Positions 35,529 through 44,420 of a stretch of 64,000 bases of DNA are shown in pieces. Position 1 is the stretch's first letter; every line of letters starts with the position of its first letter. This DNA comes from Myxococcota bacterium (GTDB lineage Bacteria; Myxococcota; UBA727; JABDBI01). The notes under the pieces are model-generated. The model was not told the DNA's origin, did not search any database, and worked only from the letters and a program-made list of their open reading frames with translations. The stretch covers positions 707,818-771,817 of the forward strand of contig JAZKCZ010000002.1 in the NCBI GenBank assembly GCA_040387835.1. Reading direction: 5' to 3'. The translations under genes were made by a program, and so were the position numbers.

Positions 35529-36179
35529 TCACTGTGAAACCCTAAATAGAATGGCGCCCGCTACCGGCTTGCCGGACGGAGACTTCACCTGGGCTCCGTC
35601 TTTTTGTTGCGCCTGCATCGGTGCACCATCGGTATTCGCTACTGTGCCGGCGATCACATAGATGGTGATATTGGCGCCAGCAGTTAGAGGCGTGGTGAAC
35701 TGAATGTCGATCGCGGGCAAAGGCTGATCGCTAAACGAAGTATCAGGTGGCGCAATATAACCACCGTCCGGACGGTAAGTGATAGCGTATGCCGAAGCTG
35801 GAAGAGAGATGTTATTTTGAGTTATTTCGATAACACCAGGTATCGCGGTAAATCCTGTAATCTTGTTCGGGTCGCCATTAATTGTCTCTATGGATGAGCC
35901 TTGAAGCACTTGAGAAAAACCAAGCACCAGATAACCCGAAGGTGACAAGGTGGGAGCTTCGTCAAAATTCAAAGCGCCCGGATCTTGTACCGACCAGTCA
36001 ACCGGGAGAATCCTCTGCGGCAAAGTCTTTTGAGTTTTCGAAATATCACCGGCAATAAAGCGGCCCTCAACCAAATCAGGCGGAGCCAAAGGGTCCTCTG
36101 CGCATGATGCAAGCAGTATGCCAAAGCATGAAAGTGCAAGTAGAATCCAGCGTTTTTGAGGTCGTATGCGAGTATTCAT
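35529..36179 (-). CDS. Lipoprotein with Ig-like domain, partner of TonB receptor
   Basis: A 216-residue lipoprotein with lipobox LLASCAED (Cys about residue 25). The mature part contains a SbsA/Big_5-type Ig-like pattern: SPSGYLVLGFSQVLQGSSI, LPASAYAITYRPDGGYI and NITIYVIAGTVANTDGAPM. It lies directly before the receptor and its stop abuts it, so the two are an operon and probably a surface complex. The ATG at 36179 is chosen because AAGGA lies upstream and because the lipobox then falls at a normal distance. Confidence 0.75.
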   Translation of the reverse strand: MNTRIRPQKRWILLALSCFGILLASCAEDPLAPPDLVEGRFIAGDISKTQKTLPQRILPVDWSVQDPGALNFDEAPTLSPSGYLVLGFSQVLQGSSIETINGDPNKITGFTAIPGVIEITQNNISLPASAYAITYRPDGGYIAPPDTSFSDQPLPAIDIQFTTPLTAGANITIYVIAGTVANTDGAPMQAQQKDGAQVKSPSGKPVAGAILFRVSQ

Positions 36180-36232
36180 TTTCACCAGAGTCCTTTTTGA
36201 AGTACGTCGCCACTCTTTTTCATTAACCAAAC

Positions 36233-36265
36233 AAAAAAAGCAACAGGCTCACACCTGCTGCTTTT
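36233..36265 (-). terminator. Intrinsic terminator downstream of the first SRPBCC gene
   Basis: Read on the minus strand, the stem AAAAGCAGCAGG / CCTGTTGCTTTT (one G-T pair, six-base loop) is followed by T residues (complement of A run 36233-36239). It separates the two SRPBCC genes from the lipoprotein-receptor operon. Confidence 0.75.
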
Positions 36266-36291
36266 AATATGTCGTCGTTAAACGGGTCTAT

Positions 36292-36909
36292 TTACAGAGC
36301 TTCGGCTCTTGCTTTTAGATTGCGATGAATCGTATTTGCCATGTCGCGGGCGTTGAATGCGCCGATGCCGAATACGCCGTTGGCGCAGAGGCTGGTTAAT
36401 TGTAGCTTGCCGTATTGAATCACATCGCTGGCGTTTGGGTTGCCTGGAGCTTCTTGAACGCGCCAAAAACCTACGGTGTCCAAGACGCAGTCGTTGGAGC
36501 GGCTATGGTCAGTTGCCCAGGTGGACCAATCTTTCATAGGAAACTTGTTCATCACATAGTAGTGCTTGCTCAAACGGTCGGTCGTGAAATCAACGAAAAT
36601 GGTATCATTGCCGATTTGTTTGTAAACTTTGGCATCGCCTACACGATACGACCAATCAGCGTACTGGCTAAAATCAGCTAATACTTTCCATACTTTTTCA
36701 GGCTTAGCGTTTACTCTAAAAGCTACTGAGCCTTCATTAAATTCGCCTTTGGTGTTTTCGATCAAAAATACCAACTTACCCGCTGCAACATCAGCTTGTT
36801 GAGCCGATGTCAGATGAACCATGGGCGGCTCACCCATGTAAGGAGAAAAATCGGCCAGGGCGCTAAGGCTCAAAAGCATGCTGAGTGTACACAAAAATTT
36901 TGTCATCAT
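36292..36909 (-). CDS. Exported SRPBCC (START-like) domain protein, copy 1
   Basis: A 205-residue protein with signal peptide (about residues 1-19, ALA). Residues about 55-200 have the SRPBCC lipid-binding order: SVAFRVNAKPEKVWKVLADF, YADWSYRVGDAKVYKQIGN, a central beta sheet and the long C-terminal helix MANTIHRNLKARAE. This superfamily binds hydrophobic ligands in a helix-grip cavity. Paralogous to the next gene (shared FRVNA-PE-VWKV, FGIGAFNARDMA). It may transport or sequester a lipid in the periplasm; that is inference. Confidence 0.8.
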   Translation of the reverse strand: MMTKFLCTLSMLLSLSALADFSPYMGEPPMVHLTSAQQADVAAGKLVFLIENTKGEFNEGSVAFRVNAKPEKVWKVLADFSQYADWSYRVGDAKVYKQIGNDTIFVDFTTDRLSKHYYVMNKFPMKDWSTWATDHSRSNDCVLDTVGFWRVQEAPGNPNASDVIQYGKLQLTSLCANGVFGIGAFNARDMANTIHRNLKARAEAL

Positions 36910-36950
36910 AACCTCCGATGAATTCTAGAGGCATGATGGCGATTTTGGCT

Positions 36951-37571
36951 TTAGACGCGCTTTTTAATTTTGTCGAAGGTTTGATGCGCCATGTCTTTGG
37001 CATTGAAACCGCCAACGCCCAAAAAGCCTTTCGCGCAGGTGCGATTCAAAATCACTTTGCCCGAATAGTAGACATCACTTTGATTCGGGTGTTCCTTCAC
37101 AGGATCCACGCGCCAAAAGCCTACAGTGTCCAAAACGCATTCGCTCTTTTTATCGTGATCGCTATGCCAGGTTCCGACGCCGCGGTTGGATACAGGGAAA
37201 TCATGTACAACATAATATTTTTTACCGACAATCTGCGCTTTAAACTCAACATGATGCTTACCGCTTTCAGTCGGCTTATATTCTTTGGCGTCACCTACTT
37301 TGTAGGCCCATTGCGGGTATTTGCTAAAATCACTGATGACTTTCCAAACTGCTTCAGGCGCAGCGTTCACCCGAAATATAGCCGACCCTTCTCTTAAAAA
37401 ACGATTTTGAGGCAGGTCTTCTGACTTATCCCAAAACACCAATTCACCTTTTTCGACTTTGGCTTTTTGTTCTGTGGTCAAATCCAAAGTGGGATTCGCG
37501 CCATAAGGCTCCAAATTCTTTGCCAAAGCACACACAGATAAAAGCATTGCAAGCGTGGGTAGAATTCTCAT
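36951..37571 (-). CDS. Exported SRPBCC (START-like) domain protein, copy 2
   Basis: A 206-residue paralogue of the preceding protein: signal peptide (about residues 1-18), AIFRVNAAPEAVWKVISDF, YPQWAYKVGDAKEYKP, SECVLDTVGFWRV (the copy 1 equivalent is NDCVLDTVGFWRV) and a terminal helix. Two cysteines (CVLDT and CAKGF) are conserved between the copies and may bridge. The two genes lie 42 bases apart on the same strand, a tandem duplication. Confidence 0.8.
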   Translation of the reverse strand: MRILPTLAMLLSVCALAKNLEPYGANPTLDLTTEQKAKVEKGELVFWDKSEDLPQNRFLREGSAIFRVNAAPEAVWKVISDFSKYPQWAYKVGDAKEYKPTESGKHHVEFKAQIVGKKYYVVHDFPVSNRGVGTWHSDHDKKSECVLDTVGFWRVDPVKEHPNQSDVYYSGKVILNRTCAKGFLGVGGFNAKDMAHQTFDKIKKRV

Positions 37572-37599
37572 AGTGCCTACTTATAACCTATTTATCCAG

Positions 37600-38130
37600 C
37601 TAGAAAAAGGCCCGAATGCCCACGTAGCCGGCACCCATATCAATTTGCGTCGTCCCTTGTCTTGAAATCGCAAAATCAAATCGCGAGTTAATACCGAAAT
37701 CCAAAGCCACTTGTTCACTTAAACCAACCAACAAACCAAGCGAAGGCGAAAAGCCCCAAGACCAACCCGATTCAACATAGGCACCATGAGCCAGCAGCTG
37801 AAAGTATGGCCGCAGATTGGTATCGGTTTCGATGGCATAGAGTGCGCCAGAGCCAAACTGATAACGCCGATTCTTGTCAAAGCCACTGGAAAGCTGCCCG
37901 GTCAAATTGAGGTCAAAGACAACCGCTAAATCTTTGATCACGAAGAACCCCCACGTGGTCGCAATGCCGAGGCTAATATTGCTGCCAGACCAACTGGCAA
38001 TATCATCGCTGTGGTATTTAAGCATAGCCTGCCCACCGGCAGTCATCACACCAGGGGATAGATCCAGCCTCTGTGCGAAGATCGGATTGCAGCATATTAA
38101 AGCGATCATCAGTAGTTTCGAGCGAATCAT
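37600..38130 (-). CDS. Small outer-membrane beta-barrel protein
   Basis: A 176-residue exported protein with signal peptide (about residues 1-19, CCNPIFA). The mature part shows about eight alternating strands (WGFFVIKDLAVVFDLNLTG, YFQLLAHGAYVESGWSWGF) and ends with a C-terminal phenylalanine (GYVGIRAFF), as outer-membrane barrels do for assembly by BAM. OmpA-transmembrane-like or opacity-type barrel are candidates; the exact family is not recognised. It is divergent from valS and 29 bases upstream of the SRPBCC pair on the same strand. Confidence 0.72.
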   Translation of the reverse strand: MIRSKLLMIALICCNPIFAQRLDLSPGVMTAGGQAMLKYHSDDIASWSGSNISLGIATTWGFFVIKDLAVVFDLNLTGQLSSGFDKNRRYQFGSGALYAIETDTNLRPYFQLLAHGAYVESGWSWGFSPSLGLLVGLSEQVALDFGINSRFDFAISRQGTTQIDMGAGYVGIRAFF

Positions 38131-38172
38131 GTCTTTTCTCCGGTGCGTGAGTAAGCTAGCGTCCCTGGCACT

Positions 38173-40944
38173 ATGGACCCTAAGTACGATGCCAAAAGTG
38201 TAGAGTCAAAATGGCGAAAAATTTTCGATGGTGTCAAGTTTTTTGAACCAGACCAAAAAAAAGATGACCCATACGTCATCATTATGCCTCCGCCAAATGT
38301 CACTGGCGTACTTCACAATGGTCACGCTTTATTCGTCACACTGCAAGACGTCTTAATCAGATTCAATCGTCTCAAAGGCAAAAAGACCCTCTGGCTACCT
38401 GGCACCGACCACGCGGGCATTGCCACACAAACCGTCGTTGAGCGAGAAGTCCTAAAAACTGAAGGCAAAACCAGACACGAGCTGGGCCGAGAAGAATTCA
38501 CCAAACGCATTTGGGACTGGGTCAAACAAAACGGCGCCACCATCATTGACCAAATGAAACGCCTAGGCGCATCAGCCGACTGGAGCCGCCAAAAATTTAC
38601 GCTAGATCCCGACTGCATCCATGCAGTCAACGAAGCCTTTGTCCGCCTATGGAACGATGGCCTAATCTATCGAGGCGAAAGACTCGTTAACTGGGACCCT
38701 GGCACTCAAACCGCGCTGAGCAACGAAGAGGTTGAGCACATTACCCGAAAAGGCGAACTGTTTAAGTTTGCTTACCAAATTAATGGCTCAACGGACGAAA
38801 TCATCGTAGCCACTACCCGGCCTGAAACCATGCTGGGCGATACGGCGATTGCAGTAAATCCAAAAGATAAGCGCTATAGCCAAGTGGTCGGCAAAACCGT
38901 CATACACCCATTTTTCCCAAACCGGCACATACCCATCATTGCTGACAATATGGTTGATATCGACTTCGGCACTGGCGCGGTCAAAATCACCCCCGCTCAT
39001 GACCCGGCCGACTTTGCGACCGGCGAACGGCACGGCTTAGAGCGCATCTCTATCTTTACCATCGATGGCAAAATCAGTGCCAACGGCGGCTCTTACCAAG
39101 GCTTAACGCGCAGCCAGGCTCGCAGCAAACTCATCACCGACCTAGAAGCTCTGGGCTTTAACCGCGGCAGCGAAGTACTCGAACACAACGTCAGCGTATC
39201 TTCGCGCTCGGGCGAAGACATCGAACCGATGCTGAGCAAGCAATACTTCATCAACACCAAAAGCATGGCTAAGGCTGCTTATAATGCCGTTGAGACCGGA
39301 CAGACGCGCATCATCCCAGCAAGTTGGAAGAAGACCTACGATCATTTCATGCTCAACATCCAAGACTGGTGTATCTCCCGCCAGCTTTGGTGGGGACATC
39401 GTATTCCCGTATTCTACGATTTGGAAAAGCTCGCCGGCAGAAAGCTGGATGATTTGTCCGAAAGCGAGATGCGCGAAGTATCCATTGCCAGCACAGAAGA
39501 CTTGGTCGCTTTGCATGGCGCGCACAAATATATCCAAGAAGCGGACGTTCTAGACACGTGGTTTTCATCCGGCCTGTGGCCTTTCTCGACCTTGGGATGG
39601 CCTAAGCAGACTGAAGATCTAAAAATGTTCTACCCCTCGGCCGTTTTAGAAACCGGCTTTGACATTTTGTTCTTCTGGGTTGCCAGAATGATGATGTTTG
39701 GCATCCATTTTATGGGCCAGGCGCCTTTTAAAGATATCTACCTGCATGCCATGGTACGCGACGCTCATGGCCGTAAAATGTCTAAATCTCTAGGCAATGC
39801 CATCGATCCAACAGACGTTGTGGATGGCATTAACCTCGATGATTTATTAGCCAAAACCAAAACCTATCCAGTGCCTATAAAAATGCTGCCCCAAGTTTTG
39901 GAAGGCCTTAAAAAGGACTACCCAGAAGGATTGCCTGCCTCTGGCGCGGATGGATTACGCCTCAGCCTGGCGATGCTGTCCGGTCAAGGGCGCGATGTAA
40001 AACTGGCTATTCCACGAGTTTCCGGCTATCGCGCATTTTTGAATAAAATTTGGAACGCCACGCGCTTTGCGCTCATGCGCTTGGGCGACAGCCCTATTTT
40101 GCCGATTGCAGACGTGCAAGCGAAGTTGGCTCTTGAAGACCGGTATATTCTGTCCCGCTTACAAAAAGTGATTGCCGAAACCGATAAAGCCATCAGCAAT
40201 TATGAGTTTTCCGTTGCCTCAGACACCATTTATCAATTCTTTTGGACCGAGATTTGCGACTGGTACATTGAGCTGGCGAAGATTCGCATTGAAACGGAAG
40301 AAGTGCGCTCTGTTTTGGTCGAACTGCTATCGGTCAGCGTCAGACTGCTTCACCCTTTTTGTCCTTTTGTCACGGAAGAAATCTGGCAAAATCTGCCAGG
40401 CTCACAAGGCTACTGCTCCTTCGCTGAATTTCCAAAAGCAAATTCAGATCTCATCGATGAAACCGCCGAAAGAGAGTTCAAAAAGCTACAAGAAGTCATC
40501 GTCATGGTCCGAAATGCCAGACAAGAATCCAATTTGCCTGCGCAAAAGAAGCTGCCAGCCATTATCTTGGCTGACTCCGCCGAAGACTTAAGCCTTCTCA
40601 ACAACTTCCGCGATGCGATTGTCAAAATGGCCCTACTAGAATCAGTACAGTTTTCCCAGCGAGCTGGATTCAACGTACCCAAACTAGCGGCTACTAACTC
40701 AAGCGCATCATTCGACGCCATTTTGCTGCTGGAAGGGCTCATGGACCCAGCGGCTGAAAGCGCGCGCCTTACCAAAGACTTCGAGAAGACATCCAAAGAG
40801 CTTGAAAGTTTAGAGACCAGACTGGCAAATCCAGGCTTCGTCTCAAAAGCGCCAGCTCATGTGCTAGAACAGCATCGCCAACAGTTGGCGGACTTAACTC
40901 AAAAACGTGCGCAATTAGAAGCAAGCCTGCAGCGACTCAAATAA
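38173..40944 (+). CDS. valS: Valyl-tRNA synthetase
   Basis: ValRS charges tRNA-Val. The 923-residue class I enzyme has the HIGH-type motif HNGH (residues 48-51) in PPNVTGVLHNGHALF and the KMSKS motif at 535-539 in GRKMSKSLGNAIDP. The editing domain carries TTRPETMLGDTAIAV and GTGAVKITPAHDPADF. The anticodon domain and the C-terminal coiled-coil (about 850-923, LTKDFEKTSKELESLETRL) are complete. ATG 38173 gives a normal N-terminus (MDPKYDAKSVESKW). Confidence 0.97.
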   Translation: MDPKYDAKSVESKWRKIFDGVKFFEPDQKKDDPYVIIMPPPNVTGVLHNGHALFVTLQDVLIRFNRLKGKKTLWLPGTDHAGIATQTVVEREVLKTEGKTRHELGREEFTKRIWDWVKQNGATIIDQMKRLGASADWSRQKFTLDPDCIHAVNEAFVRLWNDGLIYRGERLVNWDPGTQTALSNEEVEHITRKGELFKFAYQINGSTDEIIVATTRPETMLGDTAIAVNPKDKRYSQVVGKTVIHPFFPNRHIPIIADNMVDIDFGTGAVKITPAHDPADFATGERHGLERISIFTIDGKISANGGSYQGLTRSQARSKLITDLEALGFNRGSEVLEHNVSVSSRSGEDIEPMLSKQYFINTKSMAKAAYNAVETGQTRIIPASWKKTYDHFMLNIQDWCISRQLWWGHRIPVFYDLEKLAGRKLDDLSESEMREVSIASTEDLVALHGAHKYIQEADVLDTWFSSGLWPFSTLGWPKQTEDLKMFYPSAVLETGFDILFFWVARMMMFGIHFMGQAPFKDIYLHAMVRDAHGRKMSKSLGNAIDPTDVVDGINLDDLLAKTKTYPVPIKMLPQVLEGLKKDYPEGLPASGADGLRLSLAMLSGQGRDVKLAIPRVSGYRAFLNKIWNATRFALMRLGDSPILPIADVQAKLALEDRYILSRLQKVIAETDKAISNYEFSVASDTIYQFFWTEICDWYIELAKIRIETEEVRSVLVELLSVSVRLLHPFCPFVTEEIWQNLPGSQGYCSFAEFPKANSDLIDETAEREFKKLQEVIVMVRNARQESNLPAQKKLPAIILADSAEDLSLLNNFRDAIVKMALLESVQFSQRAGFNVPKLAATNSSASFDAILLLEGLMDPAAESARLTKDFEKTSKELESLETRLANPGFVSKAPAHVLEQHRQQLADLTQKRAQLEASLQRLK

Positions 40945-41004
40945 ATTAGCGATTACGTCAAACGCCCGATTTTCGCCTTCTCCAGTTCAGATAACTAGAG
41001 GTTA

Positions 41005-41784
41005 ATGCGAGTTATCCTGGGCGTCATTTCACTTTTTTTTATCAATGGATGCGCTGCGCTCGATGCGAGAGTCGAAGCGAACCAAGCTTATCAAGCATTT
41101 AACAAGAAAGACTACGCCGGCGCAATCGAACACTACGGAATTGCCCTTCAAAATTCTCCAGATAATCGCTCGTTGCAAAAAAATCTCGGCCTCAGCCACT
41201 TAGAGCTCGCCAAGACTGCAGAAAATCCCACAGACGCGACCACCCATTACAACCAAGCCATAGATGCATTGTTCAAAGTCCTCAAACAAACTCCCGAAGA
41301 CAAAGAACTCGGAGCAGTGCTGGTCGAAGCCTGGACACAAACGGACCGTCTGCAAGAGGCATCAACCTACTATCAAGAATACGTCAAAAAATTTCCAAAA
41401 GATCCAGAAGGCTGGCAAATCCTAGGTCAGATAGAAGTGCACCGCGGCAACTATCAAGCCGCGCTCGATACCTATGAAAAAAGGCAGCAACTTGAGCCTG
41501 AAGATCTCCAAATTACGTCCGGCAAAGCTATCCTATGCTGGGAATGGTTGAGAGCAAGTGAAGCAGAGGATTCTAGCAAAGCCATTGAGATTGCCAATAT
41601 TGGTCTAGACGCAGCGATGAAAACCGACGCGAAGGATCCAAAACATCCCACAGCATTGGTTTACGCAGGCTTACTGCTCAGGCAGCGCGCCGCCCGGCAA
41701 AAAGACTCGAAGGCTTCTCAAAATGATTTGCTTGAAGCCAAAAAATTACTGGAACGCGTGAGAGCCAGAAACAAAGGAGCTTGA
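41005..41784 (+). CDS. TPR lipoprotein upstream of TonB module
   Basis: A 259-residue lipoprotein with lipobox FFINGCAA (Cys16). The remainder is three to four tetratricopeptide repeats (ANQAYQAFNKKDYAGAIEHY, PEGWQILGQIEVHRGNYQAA). It lies eight bases before tonB, so it belongs with tonB-exbB-exbD-exbD. Lipoproteins with TPRs beside TonB or Tol-like energisers occur in myxobacterial relatives, where a coupling or envelope-scaffold role has been suggested; here that is inference. The ribosome-binding site is AGAGG before ATG. Confidence 0.82.
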   Translation: MRVILGVISLFFINGCAALDARVEANQAYQAFNKKDYAGAIEHYGIALQNSPDNRSLQKNLGLSHLELAKTAENPTDATTHYNQAIDALFKVLKQTPEDKELGAVLVEAWTQTDRLQEASTYYQEYVKKFPKDPEGWQILGQIEVHRGNYQAALDTYEKRQQLEPEDLQITSGKAILCWEWLRASEAEDSSKAIEIANIGLDAAMKTDAKDPKHPTALVYAGLLLRQRAARQKDSKASQNDLLEAKKLLERVRARNKGA

Positions 41785-41791
41785 AGATAAA

Positions 41792-42448
41792 ATGTTTGAC
41801 TCCTATTTTTTGAATCAGGCAGCCTATCTGAACACAGCTAAAAAGCCCATCGGTCTATCGGTCCTAGTTCACGCATTTGTTGCCGTCGTCGTTATTGCTG
41901 CGCCCTTAGCGGTTATTCGCGAACTTCCAATGCCAACGTCCGTCCTGGCTGTTTTTGAATCGCTTCCACCGCCACCGCCCCCACCGCCCGGCGGCAGCGA
42001 GCAAGTAAAGAAAGAAGAAGTAAAGCCCAAAGAACCAGACACCCTCAAAGAACCTGATGACGCCCCAAAAGAAATGCCCAAACCAGACCAAACGCCCCCA
42101 AATCCAGCTGGCGTCGAAGGCGGTGTTGAGGGCGGCGTAGAAGGCGGGGTGGTCGGCGGCTCATTATCTGCAACTGTCCTAGTAAAGGCGCAACAGCGCC
42201 TATCCGGTCAAATGCCAGTCTTTCCAGCAGAAGCCAAAGCCCAAGGTCTGATGGCAACCATCGCGGCCAGAATTTGCATTTCTGCTCTAGGGGATGTCAC
42301 CAGTGTGAAAATCCTCCGCGGCTCGCCAGCCTTTGACGCTGCCGTCCAAAAAGCGCTCATGACATGGAAATATCAACCTTACATTGCCGGCAGCACCGCA
42401 GTTCCTGCTTGTTTCCCAGTGTATTTCAACTTCAACCTGAAGGAGTAA
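41792..42448 (+). CDS. tonB: TonB-like energy transducer
   Basis: A 218-residue bitopic protein. A transmembrane helix (about residues 22-42, IGLSVLVHAFVAVVVIAA) is followed by a proline-rich stretch (PPPPPPPGG), then Lys/Glu-Pro repeats and a short repeat of GVEGG units (about residues 108-124) that replaces part of the spacer. The C-terminal domain is TonB-like: VFPAEAKAQGLMATI and SPAFDAAVQKALMTWKYQP, with disulfide-forming-like cysteines. It energises outer-membrane receptors such as the 32-35 kb gene using the proton motive force through ExbB/ExbD. It ends two bases before exbB. Confidence 0.88.
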   Translation: MFDSYFLNQAAYLNTAKKPIGLSVLVHAFVAVVVIAAPLAVIRELPMPTSVLAVFESLPPPPPPPPGGSEQVKKEEVKPKEPDTLKEPDDAPKEMPKPDQTPPNPAGVEGGVEGGVEGGVVGGSLSATVLVKAQQRLSGQMPVFPAEAKAQGLMATIAARICISALGDVTSVKILRGSPAFDAAVQKALMTWKYQPYIAGSTAVPACFPVYFNFNLKE

Positions 42449-42450
42449 AA

Positions 42451-43128
42451 ATGGAACTTAATATCATTGATATGTGGCATGCGATGGGCATGTCAGCCCG
42501 GCTCGTCGTATTCGTGCTACTGTTTATGTCTATCTATGTGGTCGGCGTCAGCTTTGAGCGATGGCGATTTTTCAATAAGGGCAAGAAGTCCGATAATCTC
42601 TTGGTCACCAGACTTCGAGAACTGCTCCAAAGGGATGGCGCTGCTTCGCTCAACTCAACTAGAGAGCTCGCGAAGACACATCAAGACAGCTCACTGTCCC
42701 CAGTCGTTGACGCTGCCTCTGAAGCATTTCTCAAAAAATCAAATCAGATCGAAGCCTTAGATTTAGTCGTTGGGATCAACCGAGCCGTAGAGCGAGCCAT
42801 TGAAAGACAAACCAACGTCCTCAAAAAGGGTCTAGGCGGCCTGGCCACCATTGCCTCCACAGCGCCTTTCGTCGGCTTATTCGGCACCGTGCTTGGAATT
42901 ATCAACGCGTTTCACTCCATGTCCCAAACAGGATCCGGAGGTCTAGCCACTGTCAGTGCAGGGATTTCAGAAGCCTTGGTTGTTACCGCGTTCGGACTTC
43001 TGGTAGCGATACCATCTGTCGCGCTCTACAACTACTTCACTGGCCTTGCCGACAAGTTGGTTGTGGATATGGACGAAGTGGCATCAGAAATGGTCGAAGC
43101 AGTCGTTTTAGACAACAGAAAGGCATAA
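42451..43128 (+). CDS. exbB: ExbB/TolQ/MotA-type proton channel protein
   Basis: A 225-residue inner-membrane protein of the ExbB/TolQ/MotA family. A first helix (about residues 13-33) is followed by a cytoplasmic segment and a conserved hairpin, with TIASTAPFVGLFGTVLGII and GISEALVVTAFGLLVAIPSV. It forms with ExbD the proton channel that drives TonB. AGGAG lies before the ATG at 42451, two bases after the tonB stop. An earlier in-frame start would overlap tonB and is not needed. Confidence 0.95.
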   Translation: MELNIIDMWHAMGMSARLVVFVLLFMSIYVVGVSFERWRFFNKGKKSDNLLVTRLRELLQRDGAASLNSTRELAKTHQDSSLSPVVDAASEAFLKKSNQIEALDLVVGINRAVERAIERQTNVLKKGLGGLATIASTAPFVGLFGTVLGIINAFHSMSQTGSGGLATVSAGISEALVVTAFGLLVAIPSVALYNYFTGLADKLVVDMDEVASEMVEAVVLDNRKA

Positions 43129-43132
43129 GCAA

Positions 43133-43600
43133 ATGAACGGTCCAATCCTGCGCAGGCTCGAAATGCTCAACACGGCGTCTAGAACGAACCGCCTCAAAAG
43201 CTTTAAGAGCTCAGGCGCAGACGCCAGCATCAACATCACGCCCTTGGTTGATGTGGTGCTGGTGTTGCTCATCATCTTCATGGTCGTTACGCCCATGATC
43301 AATGATGGCTTGGAATTACCCTTCGCTGCTAATCCGGAAAGGGTAAACGGCAGATTAGACGATGTCAAAATCGTCATGAAAAAATCCGGCGAGATCAAGA
43401 TCGGCGATAACATCGTTCCGTTAGACCAAGTCGCTGAAACCATCACCAAAGAGCTGTCTAAAAATCCCGGCAGAGCCGTTTATCTCTCCGCAGATAAAGC
43501 GCTGCAATTCGTCAAAATCCGCGAACTTTTAGGCACACTAAGAGATCAAGGCGTCTCCCAAGCCGGCCTGGTCAGCACCATCACCCCTGAGGAGTCATAG
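43133..43600 (+). CDS. exbD: ExbD/TolR-type protein, copy 1
   Basis: A 155-residue single-pass protein. The transmembrane helix carries the proton-binding aspartate in ITPLVDVVLVLLIIFMVVTP, and the periplasmic domain ends near LRDQGVSQAGLVS. ExbD pairs with ExbB to energise TonB. The basic N-terminal tail (residues 1-30) is longer than usual. It starts five bases after exbB. Confidence 0.94.
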   Translation: MNGPILRRLEMLNTASRTNRLKSFKSSGADASINITPLVDVVLVLLIIFMVVTPMINDGLELPFAANPERVNGRLDDVKIVMKKSGEIKIGDNIVPLDQVAETITKELSKNPGRAVYLSADKALQFVKIRELLGTLRDQGVSQAGLVSTITPEES

Positions 43601-43603
43601 AAT

Positions 43604-44020
43604 ATGGGCGCAAACGTAGGTGGCAAAAAAGGCGCGGCGAAAGCTGAAATCAACATCACGCCATTGGTAGACGTCGTGCTGGTCCTTCTCATCATCTTCA
43701 TGGTGGTAAGCCCAGGCGATTCGACTTACTTAGCCAACGCCATACCCAAACCGGCGCAACTAGACGACAGTCAAGTGATCGCGAACGATCAAATGGTCTT
43801 AGAGTTATTTGCGGATGGCAGCGCTAGATTGAACCAAAAAGAGATCCAGCACAAAGATTTCACGCAAACACTGAAAGAAACCTTCGCCACCAGAAGCGAT
43901 AAAAAGCTATTCGTGTCGGCTGAAGACGAAGTCCCCTACGGCGAAGTGGTAGGCTGGATGGGCATGGCCAAAAGCGCTGGCGCCGTCTTAATGGCCCTAA
44001 AACTAACCCCGGTGTCGTAA
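43604..44020 (+). CDS. exbD: ExbD/TolR-type protein, copy 2
   Basis: A 138-residue paralogue of the preceding gene, with the same helix and Asp in ITPLVDVVLVLLIIFMVVSP, three bases apart from it. Two ExbD genes after one exbB are frequent in deltaproteobacterial TonB clusters and may form a heteromeric ExbD. The next gene is convergent. Confidence 0.94.
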   Translation: MGANVGGKKGAAKAEINITPLVDVVLVLLIIFMVVSPGDSTYLANAIPKPAQLDDSQVIANDQMVLELFADGSARLNQKEIQHKDFTQTLKETFATRSDKKLFVSAEDEVPYGEVVGWMGMAKSAGAVLMALKLTPVS

Positions 44021-44027
44021 TAAGCCT

Positions 44028-44411
44028 TTAATCCGTTTCGCGAACGCAGATTACCCAGAGTTTGAAGTTGATATCAGCCAATAGAGGCTGTCCGGTAACT
44101 AGATCGAAGGCGTACGCTCTTTTGGCTTTTCGCTGCCCAACCAAAGGCTCTGGGTCATTCGACCAAAAGAGAGAACCTGCCGTTTGCAGTTTTAAACGAG
44201 GCAATTCTTTGAGCTCACCCACCCTGGGCAGATGCCAATCGTAATGCCCCCTGGCGATCAGATTTTCGCAATAAAATTGGGCTGAATTAACCACTTGGGG
44301 ATCGCCCCAGGATCTGGCGATGATCCCTTCAGCCATCCATTCATTATTAGCCATCAGAGCTGATGCTCCTATAAAACTCGCAGCAAAAATGACTAAATGA
44401 AATATCCTCAT
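44028..44411 (-). CDS. Secreted Lcl/DUF1566-type domain protein
   Basis: A 127-residue protein with signal peptide (about residues 1-21, ASALMA). The mature part follows the DUF1566 (Lcl C-terminal) pattern: YCENLIARGHYDWHLPRVGEL, LFWSNDPEP, AYAFDLVTG and WVICVRETD. Such domains occur in secreted, adhesin-like or collagen-binding proteins. A disulfide between the two mature cysteines is possible. It is the end of a minus-strand pair. Confidence 0.72.
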   Translation of the reverse strand: MRIFHLVIFAASFIGASALMANNEWMAEGIIARSWGDPQVVNSAQFYCENLIARGHYDWHLPRVGELKELPRLKLQTAGSLFWSNDPEPLVGQRKAKRAYAFDLVTGQPLLADINFKLWVICVRETD

Positions 44412-44420
44412 AGCAAAACC

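Noticed and set aside
42113-42165. CRISPR or tandem-repeat array
   Set aside because: The repeats are in-frame GVEGG codons of the TonB-like protein, with no spacer pattern.
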